From Agapetus fuscipes (taxonomy: Eukaryota; Arthropoda; Insecta; Trichoptera; Glossosomatidae), in NCBI GenBank assembly GCA_951799405.1, contig OX637344.1, positions 13,640,001 through 13,704,000 of the forward strand: 64,000 nt of DNA. Direction: 5' to 3'. Position 1 is the first letter of the stretch; every line of letters starts with the position of its first letter. Below the pieces are notes generated by a model, which saw nothing but the letters and a program-made list of their open reading frames with translations, was not told where the DNA came from and searched no databases. Below, piece after piece: positions 1-9,881 of this stretch. A program made the position numbers and the translations under genes.

Positions 1-214
1 AAATTGGTACGTAAGTAAATAATGGGCTAGTACAGTGCGTATATAGCCCTGCAGTGTATAATGCATTGTATAAATTATAATGCAGTGATTCCCAAACTGT
101 GCGCAATACAACGGTGCCGCCATATTCAATTGGTGCCAAATATTCAATTAAAAAATTTGGCAATTTCCTTGTAAGGTAATTGTTTCTAATTCTCCAATTT
201 TGCGCCTGATCTAA
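1..214. other. Unassigned AT-rich sequence with a possible hAT end
   Basis: No gene is seen. From about position 84 the string CAGTGATTCCCAAACTGTG resembles the outer end of non-autonomous hAT elements, but I find no partner end or 8-bp duplication. It may be a broken fragment or chance. Confidence 0.25.
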
Positions 215-373
215 TCTAATATAATCTAAGCTGCAAGTATATATATCATTTAAGATTTATATTCAATGCATTCCCAAGCAGACATGTATAATTTCGCGCT
301 AACACATGCCGCATGTGGACCTACATTATAAAAACCTAATCTCAAATGAACATAAGCTCTGCATTCTGACAAA
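215..373 (-). mobile_element. SINE-C copy, 5'-truncated
   Basis: This is a minus-strand copy of the roughly 235-bp family found about twenty times in the window. It keeps the TTAGA-type 3' tail (seen here as taatctaatctaa) and is cut short after the segment reading gaacataagctctgca. The intact tail with a missing 5' end is the pattern left by target-primed reverse transcription. Confidence 0.75.
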
Positions 374-811
374 ATAAGGGTTCATTGAGGGGTGATAGTT
401 AAGCTGAAAGCTGTGCCTCCAACCCTCCCCCCCCCCCGCCGACGATTTCAATTAATTTAGAAAAAAAATGTGACGTATACCGGGCGATTATTTAGGAGTC
501 TCTGGTGTAATGTGTTACAGCAATTATTGTTGTTTCCTTAAAATCACAATATTTGGTTTATTCCACGCAGCTCCATTGTCTGGGAACTCGTGAGAAATGC
601 TAATAAACGAAGAGAGACATTCTAATTACAGTGCAGGAATTACAAATTCAAAACATCCGTTCCGACTCCAGTGCAAATCGGGTCGCTAGGGATAAGGCAA
701 ACTATTAGTATTCGGACCCTAGTTACATAGACCTGTGACGTTATCAAATTCTGACGTGCTATCTTTTGATATAGTTGCTTTCTAGAACAATTTACACGGC
801 TTAAAATGAAT
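374..811. other. No recognised feature
   Basis: Non-coding sequence with a short C tract near 428. I see no gene and no repeat family member. Confidence 0.5.
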
Positions 812-950
812 TTGGATGACAGCTATTACGACTTTAGGGCCTTCAAATTGCTGTAATCAATGTTTGTTTCTTCAACAAAATATTTCTTAAATTGTAACAA
901 TTCAGCTGACTTCACGTTGAACTATCATTTTTAGCCACGTGGGTCTGTAG
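812..950 (+). repeat. Repeat I, copy 1
   Basis: This stretch aligns by eye with 31011-31155. Both contain a gacagct block, a cgactttagggc or tgactttggggc block, caacaaaata, and a region with ttcagct followed by actatc. The family is old and of unknown type. Confidence 0.45.
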
Positions 951-964
951 ATTGAATTAATTAA

Positions 965-1077
965 TTTTAGGCAACTTCACACCGGAAGTACCGACCATAA
1001 ACAAAACACAGCAAGTGTGTTGGTATTCCTGTATTGACAATGGCGGGCGGCTCCATCGTCACATTTGGTCACATTGT
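965..1077 (+). promoter_or_regulatory. Possible promoter and first-exon candidate
   Basis: A perfect ETS-type site (ACCGGAAGT) near 982 is followed by an ATG at 1039 in a good start context (ACAATGG). The frame stays open for only 14 codons and then needs a weak donor (GTAACC). The arrangement suits a housekeeping promoter with a short first exon, but no downstream exon was found. Confidence 0.2.
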
Positions 1078-1425
1078 AACCTAGTTGTGTTAATTTACGT
1101 GTTTAAAGCACACCGCAGCCGGTGTGAATGTTAACTGTAAAACAAAGACACTTCATGTGCGTGGATATCAATTCATTACTTGCCCAAGTGCAGTTATATT
1201 AGTTAACTAATGGGGAATGGTTAATAGTCCGCTGTGTCGACTAGGTACCTACCAGGGACGTTGGATGACTTATAAGTTTATTAAAAAGATGAGAAGTGTC
1301 AAGGGCGGGGAAATACACCATAAAAAAGTAGCATAAATATGCCTAAGCAATAAACGTCAATCCAAAGCTCAAATTAAAATAATGTGTCGTAGACATGCTA
1401 TTTTTTTTATTTAAACCTATGAAAT

Positions 1426-1570
1426 TTCTTGACTAGTATAGGTGGGTATGCGGCTGATCCCACATACTGTAAAAAATGGTTCACTTTGCCGATGCCACCC
1501 CAGTTTCAGGACAGGAATTACAAAGTTTATGTTCATGTGAATTTGTTTTTTTTTACTCATGCAGCATGTA
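1426..1570 (+). mobile_element. SINE-C copy, partial
   Basis: A diverged plus-strand copy that starts with the family's ttcttgact head and keeps the tggttcactttgcc block. It breaks up after ttatgttcatgtgaattt. Confidence 0.65.
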
Positions 1571-1576
1571 ATGAGC

Positions 1577-1800
1577 CATCTTCAGAAAAGCTAAAATCTT
1601 GGACGTAATGCGAGGTTTAACGAAAATAACACACACAATATTACAAGATTACATATCAAGAAGGCAGAAGCACATTTCCTCACTTCAATTTACCTACTCA
1701 TTACGTTTACGATTTTAGTTTTTCTGAAGATGGCCAAGAGGACGAAACCGGCCAAAACTCATTATTTGTTCAATCGACAAATAAAAATATTAATTAAATT
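1577..1800. repeat. Fold-back locus with CTGAAGA...CGAAAC motif
   Basis: Arms of about 38 bp at 1577-1614 and 1703-1740 are near-perfect inverted copies around a spacer of about 90 bp. Immediately outside the right arm lies CTGAAGA at 1724 with CGAAACC at 1743. The order matches the loci at 14419 and 15609. It is probably a Penelope-like element end. Confidence 0.5.
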
Positions 1801-1923
1801 AAAGAGTGTTTTGTTTTAAATGGAAATCTACAAAGTTTCCGCTGAACCCTTTTGTAAATTGTCAGACAAGTTTCTTGAGGAATTCCCCTTGGGTTACGTT
1901 TCCCTCAAATCGTCTCTGTAAAA

Positions 1924-2123
1924 CAGGCTTGTCCAACATACGGCCCGCGGGCCACAATGTGCCCCGCCACGACATCTAGTTATTGCGCAATATGTTCTTC
2001 ATCTATTTAAGGCAGCGGTTTTTTTCAAATTGGGGGGCGCGATTTTTCCGCGAAGATAAGAAAGTACGTGCATTACAAAAGTAGTCAATCCGGCCCGCCA
2101 CGATTTTGAGTTGGATACCCCTG
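1924..2123. mobile_element. hAT-type MITE, 200 bp
   Basis: The ends are inverted (CAGGCTTGTCCAAC against CAGGGGTATCCAAC). They are flanked by an 8-bp target duplication, ctgtaaaa at 1916-1923 and ctgtaaag at 2124-2131, matching at 7 of 8 positions. Ends starting CAG, GGCCCG blocks and an 8-bp duplication are typical of hAT elements. There is no transposase. Confidence 0.8.
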
Positions 2124-2131
2124 CTGTAAAG

Positions 2132-2543
2132 AATCAAACCGCGCGAAGTCCACAATGTGTCGCTTCTGGTCTGTACCGTGTATGTGCAGGTTGGAATTAA
2201 AGAAAGTAGACGCTGACTGACTGCTAAGTGACAAAGGATGTAGGTACGAGTGAGTGGCGGTCACTCATTCCACTGCCCACTCGCAGAAGTATTCTACCTC
2301 TTTCAATCTGCGTGTCAAAGAGAATAGTTTCGGCAGGAAAACTCATTGCTTTTAGTTCACAGGAAGGCCTTCCGCCACTTGAGTAAATATACAGCTATGT
2401 ATGAGCGTCCTGATGCTGTGGGTCCTTCTGGCACATACATACAGGAGGGGTATGAGGAGGGCTTGAGTATAGGTACTTACTTTACAAACCTAAACGGCTT
2501 AAAGTGAACGTGGTGAAAATCGGTATCAACATCAACATCTTGT
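2132..2543. other. No recognised feature
   Basis: Non-coding sequence. Several gtaggtac or ggtacttac strings occur, as is common in lepidopteran DNA. No gene or repeat was assigned. Confidence 0.4.
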
Positions 2544-2797
2544 AAAATCTAAATCTAAGTCGCAAAGATATGTATCATTTGAGATTTATATTAAATGCAT
2601 TCCCACAAGCAGACCCGCATAATTTCTCGCTCACACATGTCGCATGTGGGCCTACAATATAAAAACCCAATCTCAAATTAACATAAGCCCTGCAACTCTT
2701 GCCGACCTTCCCTGAAACAGGGGTGACATTGGCAAAGTGAACCATTTTTTACAGTATGGGTGGTCAGCCTCATACAAAACTATAAGTCAAGGAATAA
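2544..2797 (-). mobile_element. SINE-C copy, near full length
   Basis: A near-complete minus-strand copy running from the tctaaatctaag tail side to the aagtcaaggaat head side. The 80-residue minus-strand ORF that overlaps its head end is a by-product. Confidence 0.8.
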
Positions 2798-3230
2798 ACA
2801 AACGTAATATGGAAATAATAGGAAAAAACTAAAATAATAAAACGTCACTTTTAATACTGTTGCGAACTTGAAATACGTGCGATTATTTACACATACACCT
2901 ATGCAGAACCATCTAGGAGTAGTCGTGCATTGGAATGACGTTCTAGTAATTGTGTGTGTACATAATGTTCTGGTGTTGGAATGATCTAGTAAGTCGGTAC
3001 AAGAAAGACCTCTCTGGTTCATTATAAGAGATTAAAATGATATGGACAGAGAGTCGCCAAAAAGTAATTTGCTAAGTAGGTAACACCCATAAACAGTGAT
3101 TGTCAAGTTGTGAAATAAATTTAAAAAATAAATTGTGAAAAATAAATTCTGGCATTTTAGTTAAAAAAAAGAGAACCCAGCAGAACACGTCGCAATAGTT
3201 TAATGTGATGTCACCTGAATTTTAAGAAAC
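2798..3230. other. No recognised feature
   Basis: AT-rich non-coding sequence without a clear repeat or exon. Confidence 0.4.
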
Positions 3231-3735
3231 TTCTGTAGATTCAGAAGTGGTTAGAATGAATGATGATAGACTGACAAAGTATGTATACAAAGAAAGTGTC
3301 TAATCTAATCTAATCTAAGCTGCAAAGATATATATCATTTAAGATTTATATTAAATGCATTCCCACAAGCAGATATGTATAATTTCGCGCTAACACATGC
3401 CGCATGTGGACCTACAATATAAAAACCCAATCTCAAATGAACATAAGCCTTGCAACTCTTGCCGTCCTTCCCTGAAACAGGGGTGACATACAAAGATATT
3501 GTGAAAGGAAAAAGAGGGAAGGGACGACCGAGAAAAGTATGGAGTGATCAGATTGAGGAGATTGTGAAAGAATGGGATATACAAAGTAAGCGTAAAAGAA
3601 GCAAATGCATGAAAAAGGTGATGGATATGAAGGAATTGAAAGAGATATGTCAGGATAGGAAAAAATGGAGGCAACTCTGCAGAGGCTCTGGCCACCCCTA
3701 GCGGAATGGCGACAGAGTTACAGTTACAGTGGCAC
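3231..3735 (+). pseudogene. RTE-like LINE 3' fragment, split by SINE-C
   Basis: Two pieces (about 3237-3299 and 3489-3735) encode the C-terminal end of the 57958-61281 LINE protein, including the RGKGRPRK stretch and the final GSGHP-stop. The 3' end carries a cagtta repeat. A SINE-C copy sits between the pieces, so this LINE fragment was in place first. The piece is far too short to be functional. Confidence 0.85.
3300..3488 (-). mobile_element. SINE-C inserted into an RTE copy with target duplication
   Basis: A 5'-truncated minus-strand SINE-C flanked by a diverged 14-bp duplication, tacaaagaaagtgt at 3286-3299 and tacaaagatattgt at 3489-3502. The tail is (TTAGA)n. This is the clearest evidence that SINE-C moves by retroposition. 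Confidence 0.85.
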
Positions 3736-3932
3736 AAATTTTATTTGGGGTAATAATATCGTAGAATGTAAACCAGCACTTGTAGCCACCTTTGAAAGCA
3801 TTATCTTACTTTCCTTGTAGGTACATAATATTTTACTGATAACAGACAGTACCTAAGGCTTCCCGCATAAGTTTAGTCCTAACTTCTGCCTGGTTCAATG
3901 AACTTACAAAAAAAAACGAAACAACCATTCAT
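3736..3932. other. No recognised feature
   Basis: Short non-coding spacer between the LINE fragment and SINE-D. Confidence 0.4.
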
Positions 3933-4195
3933 CGGTGTTATGGCCGAGGGGATAGAGGTGACTGTTTGACTAGCCGCTATCCTGTTCGTCAACGTTATTC
4001 TCTTAACCTAGCGTATTCGGAACAGAATAACGTTGGTTCGAATCTGCGTCTGGCTCACTTGACCATATAACTTCGACCCTGGTTCAACAGATGCCATTGC
4101 ATGCACACAAGATTCTGCTTTCGCATGAAAACAACTAGCCAAGCAAAATTGGTTGCTGTATTGCATTCCTTTCTACAAATCATTTTTTTTTTAAA
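3933..4195 (+). mobile_element. SINE-D, tRNA-derived head
   Basis: The head has tRNA-like A-box and B-box sequence (ttatggccgagggg and ggttcgaatctgc) separated by an enlarged variable region, suggesting a type II tRNA ancestor such as Ser or Leu. The body (cgaccctggttcaacagatg, then caggcaaaattgg-like sequence) is shared with copies at 18341, 19609 and 44765. Confidence 0.7.
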
Positions 4196-4392
4196 TCATG
4201 TTGCAAATATTTGCTGACCCTTAGGGTTCACACTTCATGCACACCTACAAGCAAGCCCGTTAAAAAAAATCCCACACCATAAAATTGGGTGTTTCCAGAC
4301 CTTGTCAAGAGATCCTATTTTACAGTATAGATGATCAGCCTCATACTGATTTACTTTTCAAGGGACATTGTTTTTTTTTTCAAATAACAGCA

Positions 4393-4568
4393 CTGGGCTG
4401 GAAGTCTCATCCCCACGGTAATTCTTACCTACCAAATATCGGTAATATTTGTATGACGACTAATCAGCTGTTCACTTGCGGCCATCTTGGATTGACAGGT
4501 CTTCATACACAAATACTACCGATATTCGGTAGGTAAGAATTACCGTGGTGATGAGACTTCCAGCCCTG
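4393..4568. mobile_element. MITE-P, palindromic, about 175 bp
   Basis: Almost the whole element is an inverted repeat. The left arm (ctggaagtctcat, then acggtaattcttacc) is repeated in reverse at the right end around a centre containing cagctgttcacttgcggcc. Related copies lie at 7731, 8766, 9008 and 41183. It has no coding capacity. Confidence 0.85.
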
Positions 4569-4861
4569 TCTGGCAAGAATTAAAACGCGCTAAAACAAGA
4601 ACATAGGTATGTGTAATGTCATGGATTTATAGGAAACTCGATGTGTAATGTGAGTAAAGTTATAATATAACTGACTTTATATTCTTAAATCTGAACAAAG
4701 GCAAAAAATATCAATTAATTTCAAGTTAACAAAATAAAAGAAAAACGATATTTTAAAAGAACAATATCAGCGTGGAAGCGGGCGATGATTTTTTTATGAT
4801 AAAGAATTACTGTGAGAAAAGTTAACAATGATTTTGCAACGGTGACGTCATCAACTCAAAG

Positions 4862-5367
4862 TCAAACCCTAAACCTGTAGTCGTTGTTTCCTAAACTTTA
4901 TGGTCTTGGTAAAAGAGTGACAAGAATGAAAAGAATCTGGCGTGTTTATTGATTATTTATCTAAATTATAAAGGTAAAATAAAGTATATAACTTAAAAAA
5001 TGTCACGACAAAAAATATTTAAATAAAAATGCGTTTTTTTTCACATTCCTTATCGTTTTTTATGTGTTGTATTTTGAAAATATATTTTTTCTTTTTAATT
5101 ACAGAATCATATTTTATTTTGGGAAGTAGCTGATTTTTGTTAATGCGAATAGCTAATGTGAATTTCAATAATACAATACTTAAAAAAATGTGGAAAATAC
5201 GTGTGTTCTTTTAGTATTTATTTGTGGTGCCAATTTTTAAGTTATGCATATTTTTAACTTTTATAATTTTTCAATAAATGATCAACAAAACCCTTTTACT
5301 CTTTTAGTGAGACCATAAAGTTTAAGAAACATTTGCCTTTTTTTATAAAACGACAGGTTTAGGAAAT
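4862..5367. mobile_element. DNA element with about 70-bp inverted ends
   Basis: The left end (cctaaacctgt, then ctaaactttatggtct) reappears inverted at the right end (agaccataaagttta, then acaggtttagg). The AT-rich interior has no ORF. The length near 500 bp and long inverted ends suit a non-autonomous DNA transposon. The target duplication is not resolved. Confidence 0.65.
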
Positions 5368-5699
5368 TATATATCTTAACAATGTATAAAAATCAGAAAA
5401 TAAAATAACTCCTCTATGGTAAGTGCTTCAAGTTTTATTTATTTATATAAAACGCAATGGTTGCCTTTACTCGTTTTTGTTTTGTGCTCGGGGTACAGAG
5501 TTGCCAAAATGAAAGAGGAAAACCTTGCCGGCTTCCGGCGAATAGAAGCGGACTTATCTTTTTATATAAACTTGAATTTCAATGAATATAATAACACCTT
5601 CTGATATCTCAACAATTAATCTCAATGTATGCATCTGATAGCTTTAACTGACTTTAATAAATTGCAATTTATAAACTGCATATTATAACTATAGAAAAT
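5368..5699. other. No recognised feature
   Basis: AT-rich sequence. An open stretch at 5416-5604 codes for 62 residues, but it has no splice context or family resemblance and I do not call it. Confidence 0.4.
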
Positions 5700-5840
5700 A
5701 TTATGTCGTCACCCGGCCGGGTTGCTAGGGAAAAGCCATACAAATATTTTGTTATTGGTTCCTAACGGCAAGTTTCACACAAGACTGGCGTTTACTCGCC
5801 GAAAAAAAAGTCCCAAATTAAAAAATGTTCGGACCTCATT
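5700..5840 (+). repeat. Repeat E, copy 1
   Basis: About 130 bp with a gtcgtcac start, cgggttgctagggaaaag (an RFX X-box-like half), a ttattggttc CCAAT-type block and a ccgaaaaaaaagt end. Other copies are at 5926, 28490, 32085 and 51300. Confidence 0.6.
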
Positions 5841-5925
5841 ATATTGAAGAGGTTTGAAGTACCTACTTTATGAATATAATGTACGTCAGCGGAAATAGTC
5901 AAAGGACAAATGCTATTGACTAAAA

Positions 5926-6045
5926 TATGTGTCGTCACACTGGCGGGTTGCTAGGGAAAAGACAAACCAATATTTTTTATTGGTTCTTAAGGTCCACTGT
6001 CTCATATAAGTGTGACATTTGCCCGCCGAGAAAGAAGTTCTAAAT
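5926..6045 (+). repeat. Repeat E, copy 2
   Basis: A second copy in the same orientation about 90 bp downstream. It shares gcgggttgctagggaaaag and tttattggttct and ends at the hAT MITE target site. Confidence 0.6.
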
Positions 6046-6331
6046 CAGTGCTTCCTAACCTGGGAGCGATTTGGGCCTTTAGAGGGTCGAAAATTACGTA
6101 GGAGGCGATTGGAGGGCGATGGAGCGATAAGAGGGCGATAGTTCCTTGAAACCTGTGTCTACTCCCCCCCCCCCCTTACGTCGGCGGTGCTTTTGAGATG
6201 TAATATTCTTGTGACGCATACCTACCCCCCCCTCCTCCCCCCTCAAAAGGGACGTATAAGGCATAAGGGGGCGATGGACTTAACTATTTACGCATAAAGG
6301 GGCGATAGCGAAAAAAAATTGTGAAACACTG
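6046..6331. mobile_element. hAT-type MITE, 286 bp, perfect 8-bp duplication
   Basis: Flanked by ttctaaat at 6038-6045 and 6332-6339. The inner ends are CAGTGCTTCCTAAC and, inverted, CAGTGTTTCACAA. The interior is rich in gggcgat repeats and C tracts. It is non-coding and inserted into the end of repeat E copy 2. Confidence 0.85.
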
Positions 6332-6659
6332 TTCTAAATTCAAAATTATGATGAATCTACTGAGAGTACCCACAAAGAAAAATCAGTAGGAGAGCACGAA
6401 GACGCTGATAATTTATTTGGTATTGACACATTTGGCCATCTTGAAATTCCTAACAGCCGAAATACATTTGCATAAATATGAGCACAAAATACTAAAATCA
6501 ACAGAAGGCAAACATGTGTGCAAGTTACCGGCAATAAATGACAATACCACGCCTCTGTGTTTACCTGCATATCATTAACATTACTGACTCATGACTCAGT
6601 CAAACATACGTGACTCATGAGCCAACTTTACCCATGTTGTGTGGGTCAAAAGATGAGTC

Positions 6660-7192
6660 TGAATTTTTTTTTATTTTTTTTTTATTAGGAAGACCAACAG
6701 CGTTAAAAAACAGGATTAAAAGTAACAGTAGACACAAGAAGCCAATAAGAGGTCCTCACGTATAGAGACAATTTAAATTAAACAAAGGAGAAGAGTATTA
6801 CAAGAGATTAATACAAAATAAAATAAAAACAATAGAAAGAAAATAAAAACTAAAAATAGTAATGGGAGACATAATTAAACAAAGTTGAAAGACAATAAAA
6901 AGAAAATAAAGTAAAAATAGTAATGAGAGATACAACCTAGGATACAAAGAAGTTCTGCGTCATCCGCTGTCTTACCAACGTTGGTTTAGAATTGAAGAGG
7001 TCAAAATCAAAATGATCTGCGTTATGATTAAAACTGTCACTTGCACGCCACATAAATGCATTTTGTCTATAGTAAGTGTGGGAAAAAGGTAAGTTTATTG
7101 GACAGGGATTTCCAAGTGGTTTGACAGGTACGTTAATATTTATCAGGGAGAGGAGATCTGGACAGTCGATGGAACCTGAGGTGATGTTTAAA
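6660..7192 (-). pseudogene. Jockey-like LINE 3' end
   Basis: The minus strand from about 7190 to 6939 reads as a continuous C-terminal segment with SGSIDCPDLLSLINI, then NVPVKPLGNP and a stop. This motif order is common at the C-terminus of jockey or R1-like reverse transcriptases. An A-rich plus-strand stretch below it is the 3' UTR. The copy is 5'-truncated and adjoins SINE-B. Confidence 0.6.
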
Positions 7193-7216
7193 AGGAAAAC
7201 TAAGGGTTCGATCTCA

Positions 7217-7412
7217 AAGGTTTACTCAGCCTTCACAAGAAATGAGAACCAGCCCCTCGGGAGCTGGGAAACTCCCACTTCAACTGGAAGTGGTTGGTGT
7301 GAGGCCGGCCCTCTTAACTGTAAAAATAAATAGGTCCCGGAGCGCCACATGCGACTCCTTCGGGGATAACGCAGGCAAGAAGTTACACTATATGTGTAGC
7401 TTAGTTGCGTTT
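7217..7412 (+). mobile_element. SINE-B copy, head missing
   Basis: Body of the second tRNA-derived SINE: ggtttactcagccttcaca, then gggagctgggaaac, then a 3' end reading atatgtgtagcttagttgcg. The tRNA-like head is absent. Confidence 0.75.
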
Positions 7413-7730
7413 AAATTAGTTGTACATTAATATATTGTATGTATTTTAATATATGATGTGTTCAATAATTAAAATCAGCCAGTCATGTGTAGGATTTAAC
7501 CGTTTTATTATTTCGAGGGTTTACAGCGCAGTGAAAGATTTCTTGCTCTTGATCCGTTAATCTTGAAGCGTTATTTTAATTAATCAAATTTTAAACTAAT
7601 GACCGTGAAAATACAAAAGAAAACGTTCAGCTATATTCCATTTTTTTTTCGGGTCCGAAAACATCTCTGACCACATTTTTCCCCTTACATTTTCCACGTA
7701 TATTTCTCTGTATTTTTTCGATAGCTCAGC
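7413..7730. other. No recognised feature
   Basis: AT-rich non-coding spacer. Confidence 0.4.
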
Positions 7731-7903
7731 AAGGCTGGAAGTCTCATCACCACGGTAATTCTTACCTACCGAATATCGGTAATATTTGCATGAAGACTAA
7801 TCAGCTGTTCACTTGCGGACATCTTGGATTGACAAGTCTTCATACCAATATTACCGATATTCGGAAGGTAAGAATTACCGTGATAATCAGACTTCCAGGC
7901 CTG
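7731..7903. mobile_element. MITE-P copy
   Basis: A complete near-palindrome, as at 4393, with the cagctgttcacttgcgg centre and both gaatatcggt-containing arms. ORFs on both strands here are caused by the symmetry. Confidence 0.85.
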
Positions 7904-8003
7904 GTGAATTGAGTGCCCCATCCACCTTGCACGTCTTTCAGACAGGATTTTCAGAGCAGGTGAGACCAGACTCGAATCATACAAAGATTTCCCGCCCTGG
8001 TAG

Positions 8004-8178
8004 TGATTTCCCGTTTCGGTGTTTACATCAAACTCAAAGTAAAATACCGGAAAGGTTTACTCACAAGAAATGAGTACCAGCCCCTTCGGGAGCTGGGAAA
8101 CCCCCACTTCAACGGAATTGGTTGGCGTTAGACTGGTCCCCTTAACTGTAAAAATAAATAGGTTCCACTCGCTACTGT
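8004..8178 (+). mobile_element. SINE-B copy, partial
   Basis: Begins at tagtgatttcccgtttcgg and continues through ggtttactc, gagctgggaaaccccc and aataaataggttcc. It ends before the usual 3' terminus. A degenerate head may lie just upstream. Confidence 0.7.
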
Positions 8179-8606
8179 TGATGCTAATAATAGATAGATA
8201 GATTATTTTTCACATCAAAGTACATGACAGGTTTTAAGCCTAATGCATACAATAATTAAAAACATTCACAAGTAACCGAAATCAGCTTAGGAGAAACGTA
8301 AGCCTCTGTCTAAGGTGATTCTCACTCAGGTGGAAGATATCAACCGAAGAGGAGATCTCATGGAGCATAACCATTGCCCTCCCCACAGTCATAACCCTAG
8401 TTAGGTTAGTCCTGCATCTTGGGAGTAGCAATAGTCTATGCTCACGTTGCCTTAATAATGATTACATGGCAGCGGTAGCAGGATGTTGTCGTTAACACTC
8501 TACTTCAAGATGATATCATCATTATAGAATTAATGTAGTAGTCTATTCTCAGCTAGCATTGAACAATCCTATACATACCTAATATAATGCAGCACGCTGG
8601 GGTTAA
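8179..8606. other. No recognised feature
   Basis: Non-coding. It may contain an old LINE 3' UTR, but I cannot tie it to a family. Confidence 0.35.
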
Positions 8607-8756
8607 TCTCGACGGCCGTCGGTAGATCTTACCGTCCCTATAAGGCTCTGCCTGAACAGCTGATTGTTGTCCCATATAAAATGCATCAGCTGTTGATACG
8701 CCGCCATGTTTGTACGTCATCCTACCTTCAAATTAAAACGGTAAGATCTATCGAGA
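8607..8756. mobile_element. Second palindromic MITE type, about 150 bp
   Basis: The ends tctcgacggccgtcggtaga... and ...acggtaagatctatcgagac are inverted copies, and both sides carry agctgattg or atcagctg blocks near the centre. Its layout resembles MITE-P, including the central CAGCTG, but the sequence differs. It may be a distant relative. Confidence 0.6.
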
Positions 8757-8765
8757 CATCCACCC

Positions 8766-8900
8766 CCAGGGCTGGAAGTCTCATCATCACGGCAATCTTA
8801 CCTACCGTATATCTATAATATTTGTATGAAGACGAATCAGCTGCACACTTGCAGCCATCGTGGATTGACAGGTCTTCTTGTAGCAAGACTTCGAGCCTGG
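8766..8900. mobile_element. MITE-P copy with a deleted right arm
   Basis: The left arm is intact from ccagggctgg. The right arm has lost its middle and ends tcgagcctgg. It lies directly beside the second MITE type and repeat F. Confidence 0.75.
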
Positions 8901-9005
8901 GGCCCTAATAGGTAGGCAATATATTGTAAAAAAACCATTTAAGCTTGATATTCAGATATGTTTGATTGGAGTCAATGTTAGCACTTTAGTCAATTTCAAA
9001 TCTGT
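8901..9005 (+). repeat. Repeat F, copy 1
   Basis: Contains cctaataggtaggcaata, ttaagcttgatatt and agcactttagtcaatttcaa. The same blocks occur at 41358-41396 (first part) and 43608-43690 (second part). Confidence 0.5.
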
Positions 9006-9007
9006 TA

Positions 9008-9130
9008 GACCTATCAATCCAAGATGACCGGAAGTGAAAAGCTGATTATTTTTCATACAAATATCACCTGTGAATATTACCGATATTCGGTAGGTAAGCA
9101 TTACCGTGGTGGTGCGACTTCCAGCCCTGG
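9008..9130. mobile_element. MITE-P, right portion
   Basis: The centre and right arm of MITE-P end at the gacttccagccctgg terminus. The left arm is missing. Confidence 0.7.
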
Positions 9131-9182
9131 TTTACTTTTGTGGAGGTTGCCTTTTGAAGCTGAAGTGTTGGCACTTCTTTAA

Positions 9183-9322
9183 CCCCTGGAGTGCCAGTGA
9201 TTTTCTGGCATAGCAGTATTTCATGCGATTTTTGATCTTATTGCTGTGTAACAATTAAAGAAAAATGAAAAAAATCGCATTTAGTACTATGAGCGTAGAT
9301 CCACGTTCGGGCGCTCGAGGGG
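9183..9322. mobile_element. piggyBac-like MITE, 140 bp
   Basis: Flanked by TTAA at 9179-9182 and 9323-9326, with ends CCCCTGGAGTGCC and, inverted, CCCCTCGAGCGCC. TTAA duplication and C-rich short ends are the piggyBac pattern. Related fragments occur at 27570 and near 39929. It lies just below the exon at 9360. Confidence 0.75.
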
Positions 9323-9359
9323 TTAAAGGAATAACAGAGAAAGGATGGAGTGGACTCAC

Positions 9360-9434
9360 CAGGACATAGACAGCCACAACTCCTGAAGCAGCGAACACGC
9401 TGCAGCAGAAGATTCTCCTGACTGCGGGCTTCAT
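9360..9434 (-). CDS. Candidate first exon of a membrane-anchored protein
   Basis: The minus strand has an ATG at 9434 in a fair start context (AAGATGA) and 25 codons, ending at a strong donor (CTG followed by GTGAGT) in phase 0. The peptide starts MKPAVRR and continues with about 17 hydrophobic or small residues rich in Cys, Ala and Val. This is a short basic tail plus a single membrane segment, as in type II Golgi enzymes or signal-anchored proteins. A TATA-like TTATAA lies about 75 bp upstream at 9508-9513. I did not find later exons, which may lie below 9360 or outside the window. The product is not identified. The exon could also be chance, but the start, anchor, donor and TATA together are unusual for this repeat-rich DNA. 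Confidence 0.4.
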
Positions 9435-9505
9435 CTTCCACGGCGCCTCTTCTCGTGTGTCACATCCCTGCACTCTCACATGCTCAGTGCAAGCAAAGCA
9501 CTGCT

Positions 9506-9514
9506 CTTATAACA
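9506..9514 (-). promoter_or_regulatory. TATA-like box before the 9434 start
   Basis: The minus strand reads TTATAAG, followed about 25 bp later by a GCACTGAG initiator-like stretch and then by the ATG at 9434. Its role is inferred from spacing only. Confidence 0.3.
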
Positions 9515-9566
9515 ATCACAAGCTGTAGATCAACATGTCTGGAAGGAAATACGAGTATATACCTAC

Positions 9567-9786
9567 CATTTATATTTTTAAATATGCTCTTCGTTGGGTT
9601 GAACAATTCATAAACCTTACCAAAGACCGGTCACTGAAAGGTCCATCCAGCCTTACAGCAACTGGATCTTGCTTGAGAATTGGCGTTTTCTAAAGCGACG
9701 ACCAATATCGCAGAGGGCTCTTGAGATGTGATTCACACAAAAGCAGCGCTCACCAAATGAATCATTATAAAATTACTACCATTCAA
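9567..9786 (+). mobile_element. SINE-A copy, head missing
   Basis: Body of the first tRNA-derived SINE: tttatatttttaaatatgct, then accaaagaccggtcac, then gcagagggctcttgag and the cgctcaccaaa terminus. The tRNA-like head is lost. Confidence 0.8.
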
Positions 9787-9881
9787 CTTAACAAATTATC
9801 GACTGATAGTTTCATGAAAAGACGAAGGTAGCCTTTAGGCACGTCATCATGAACTGTATAAGTCCACAAGGAACAATGATA

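Noticed and set aside
6346..6570. Minus-strand 74-codon frame with an acceptor-like TTGATTTTAG
   Set aside because: No domain, no partner exon in phase, and the stop region runs into the hAT MITE target site.
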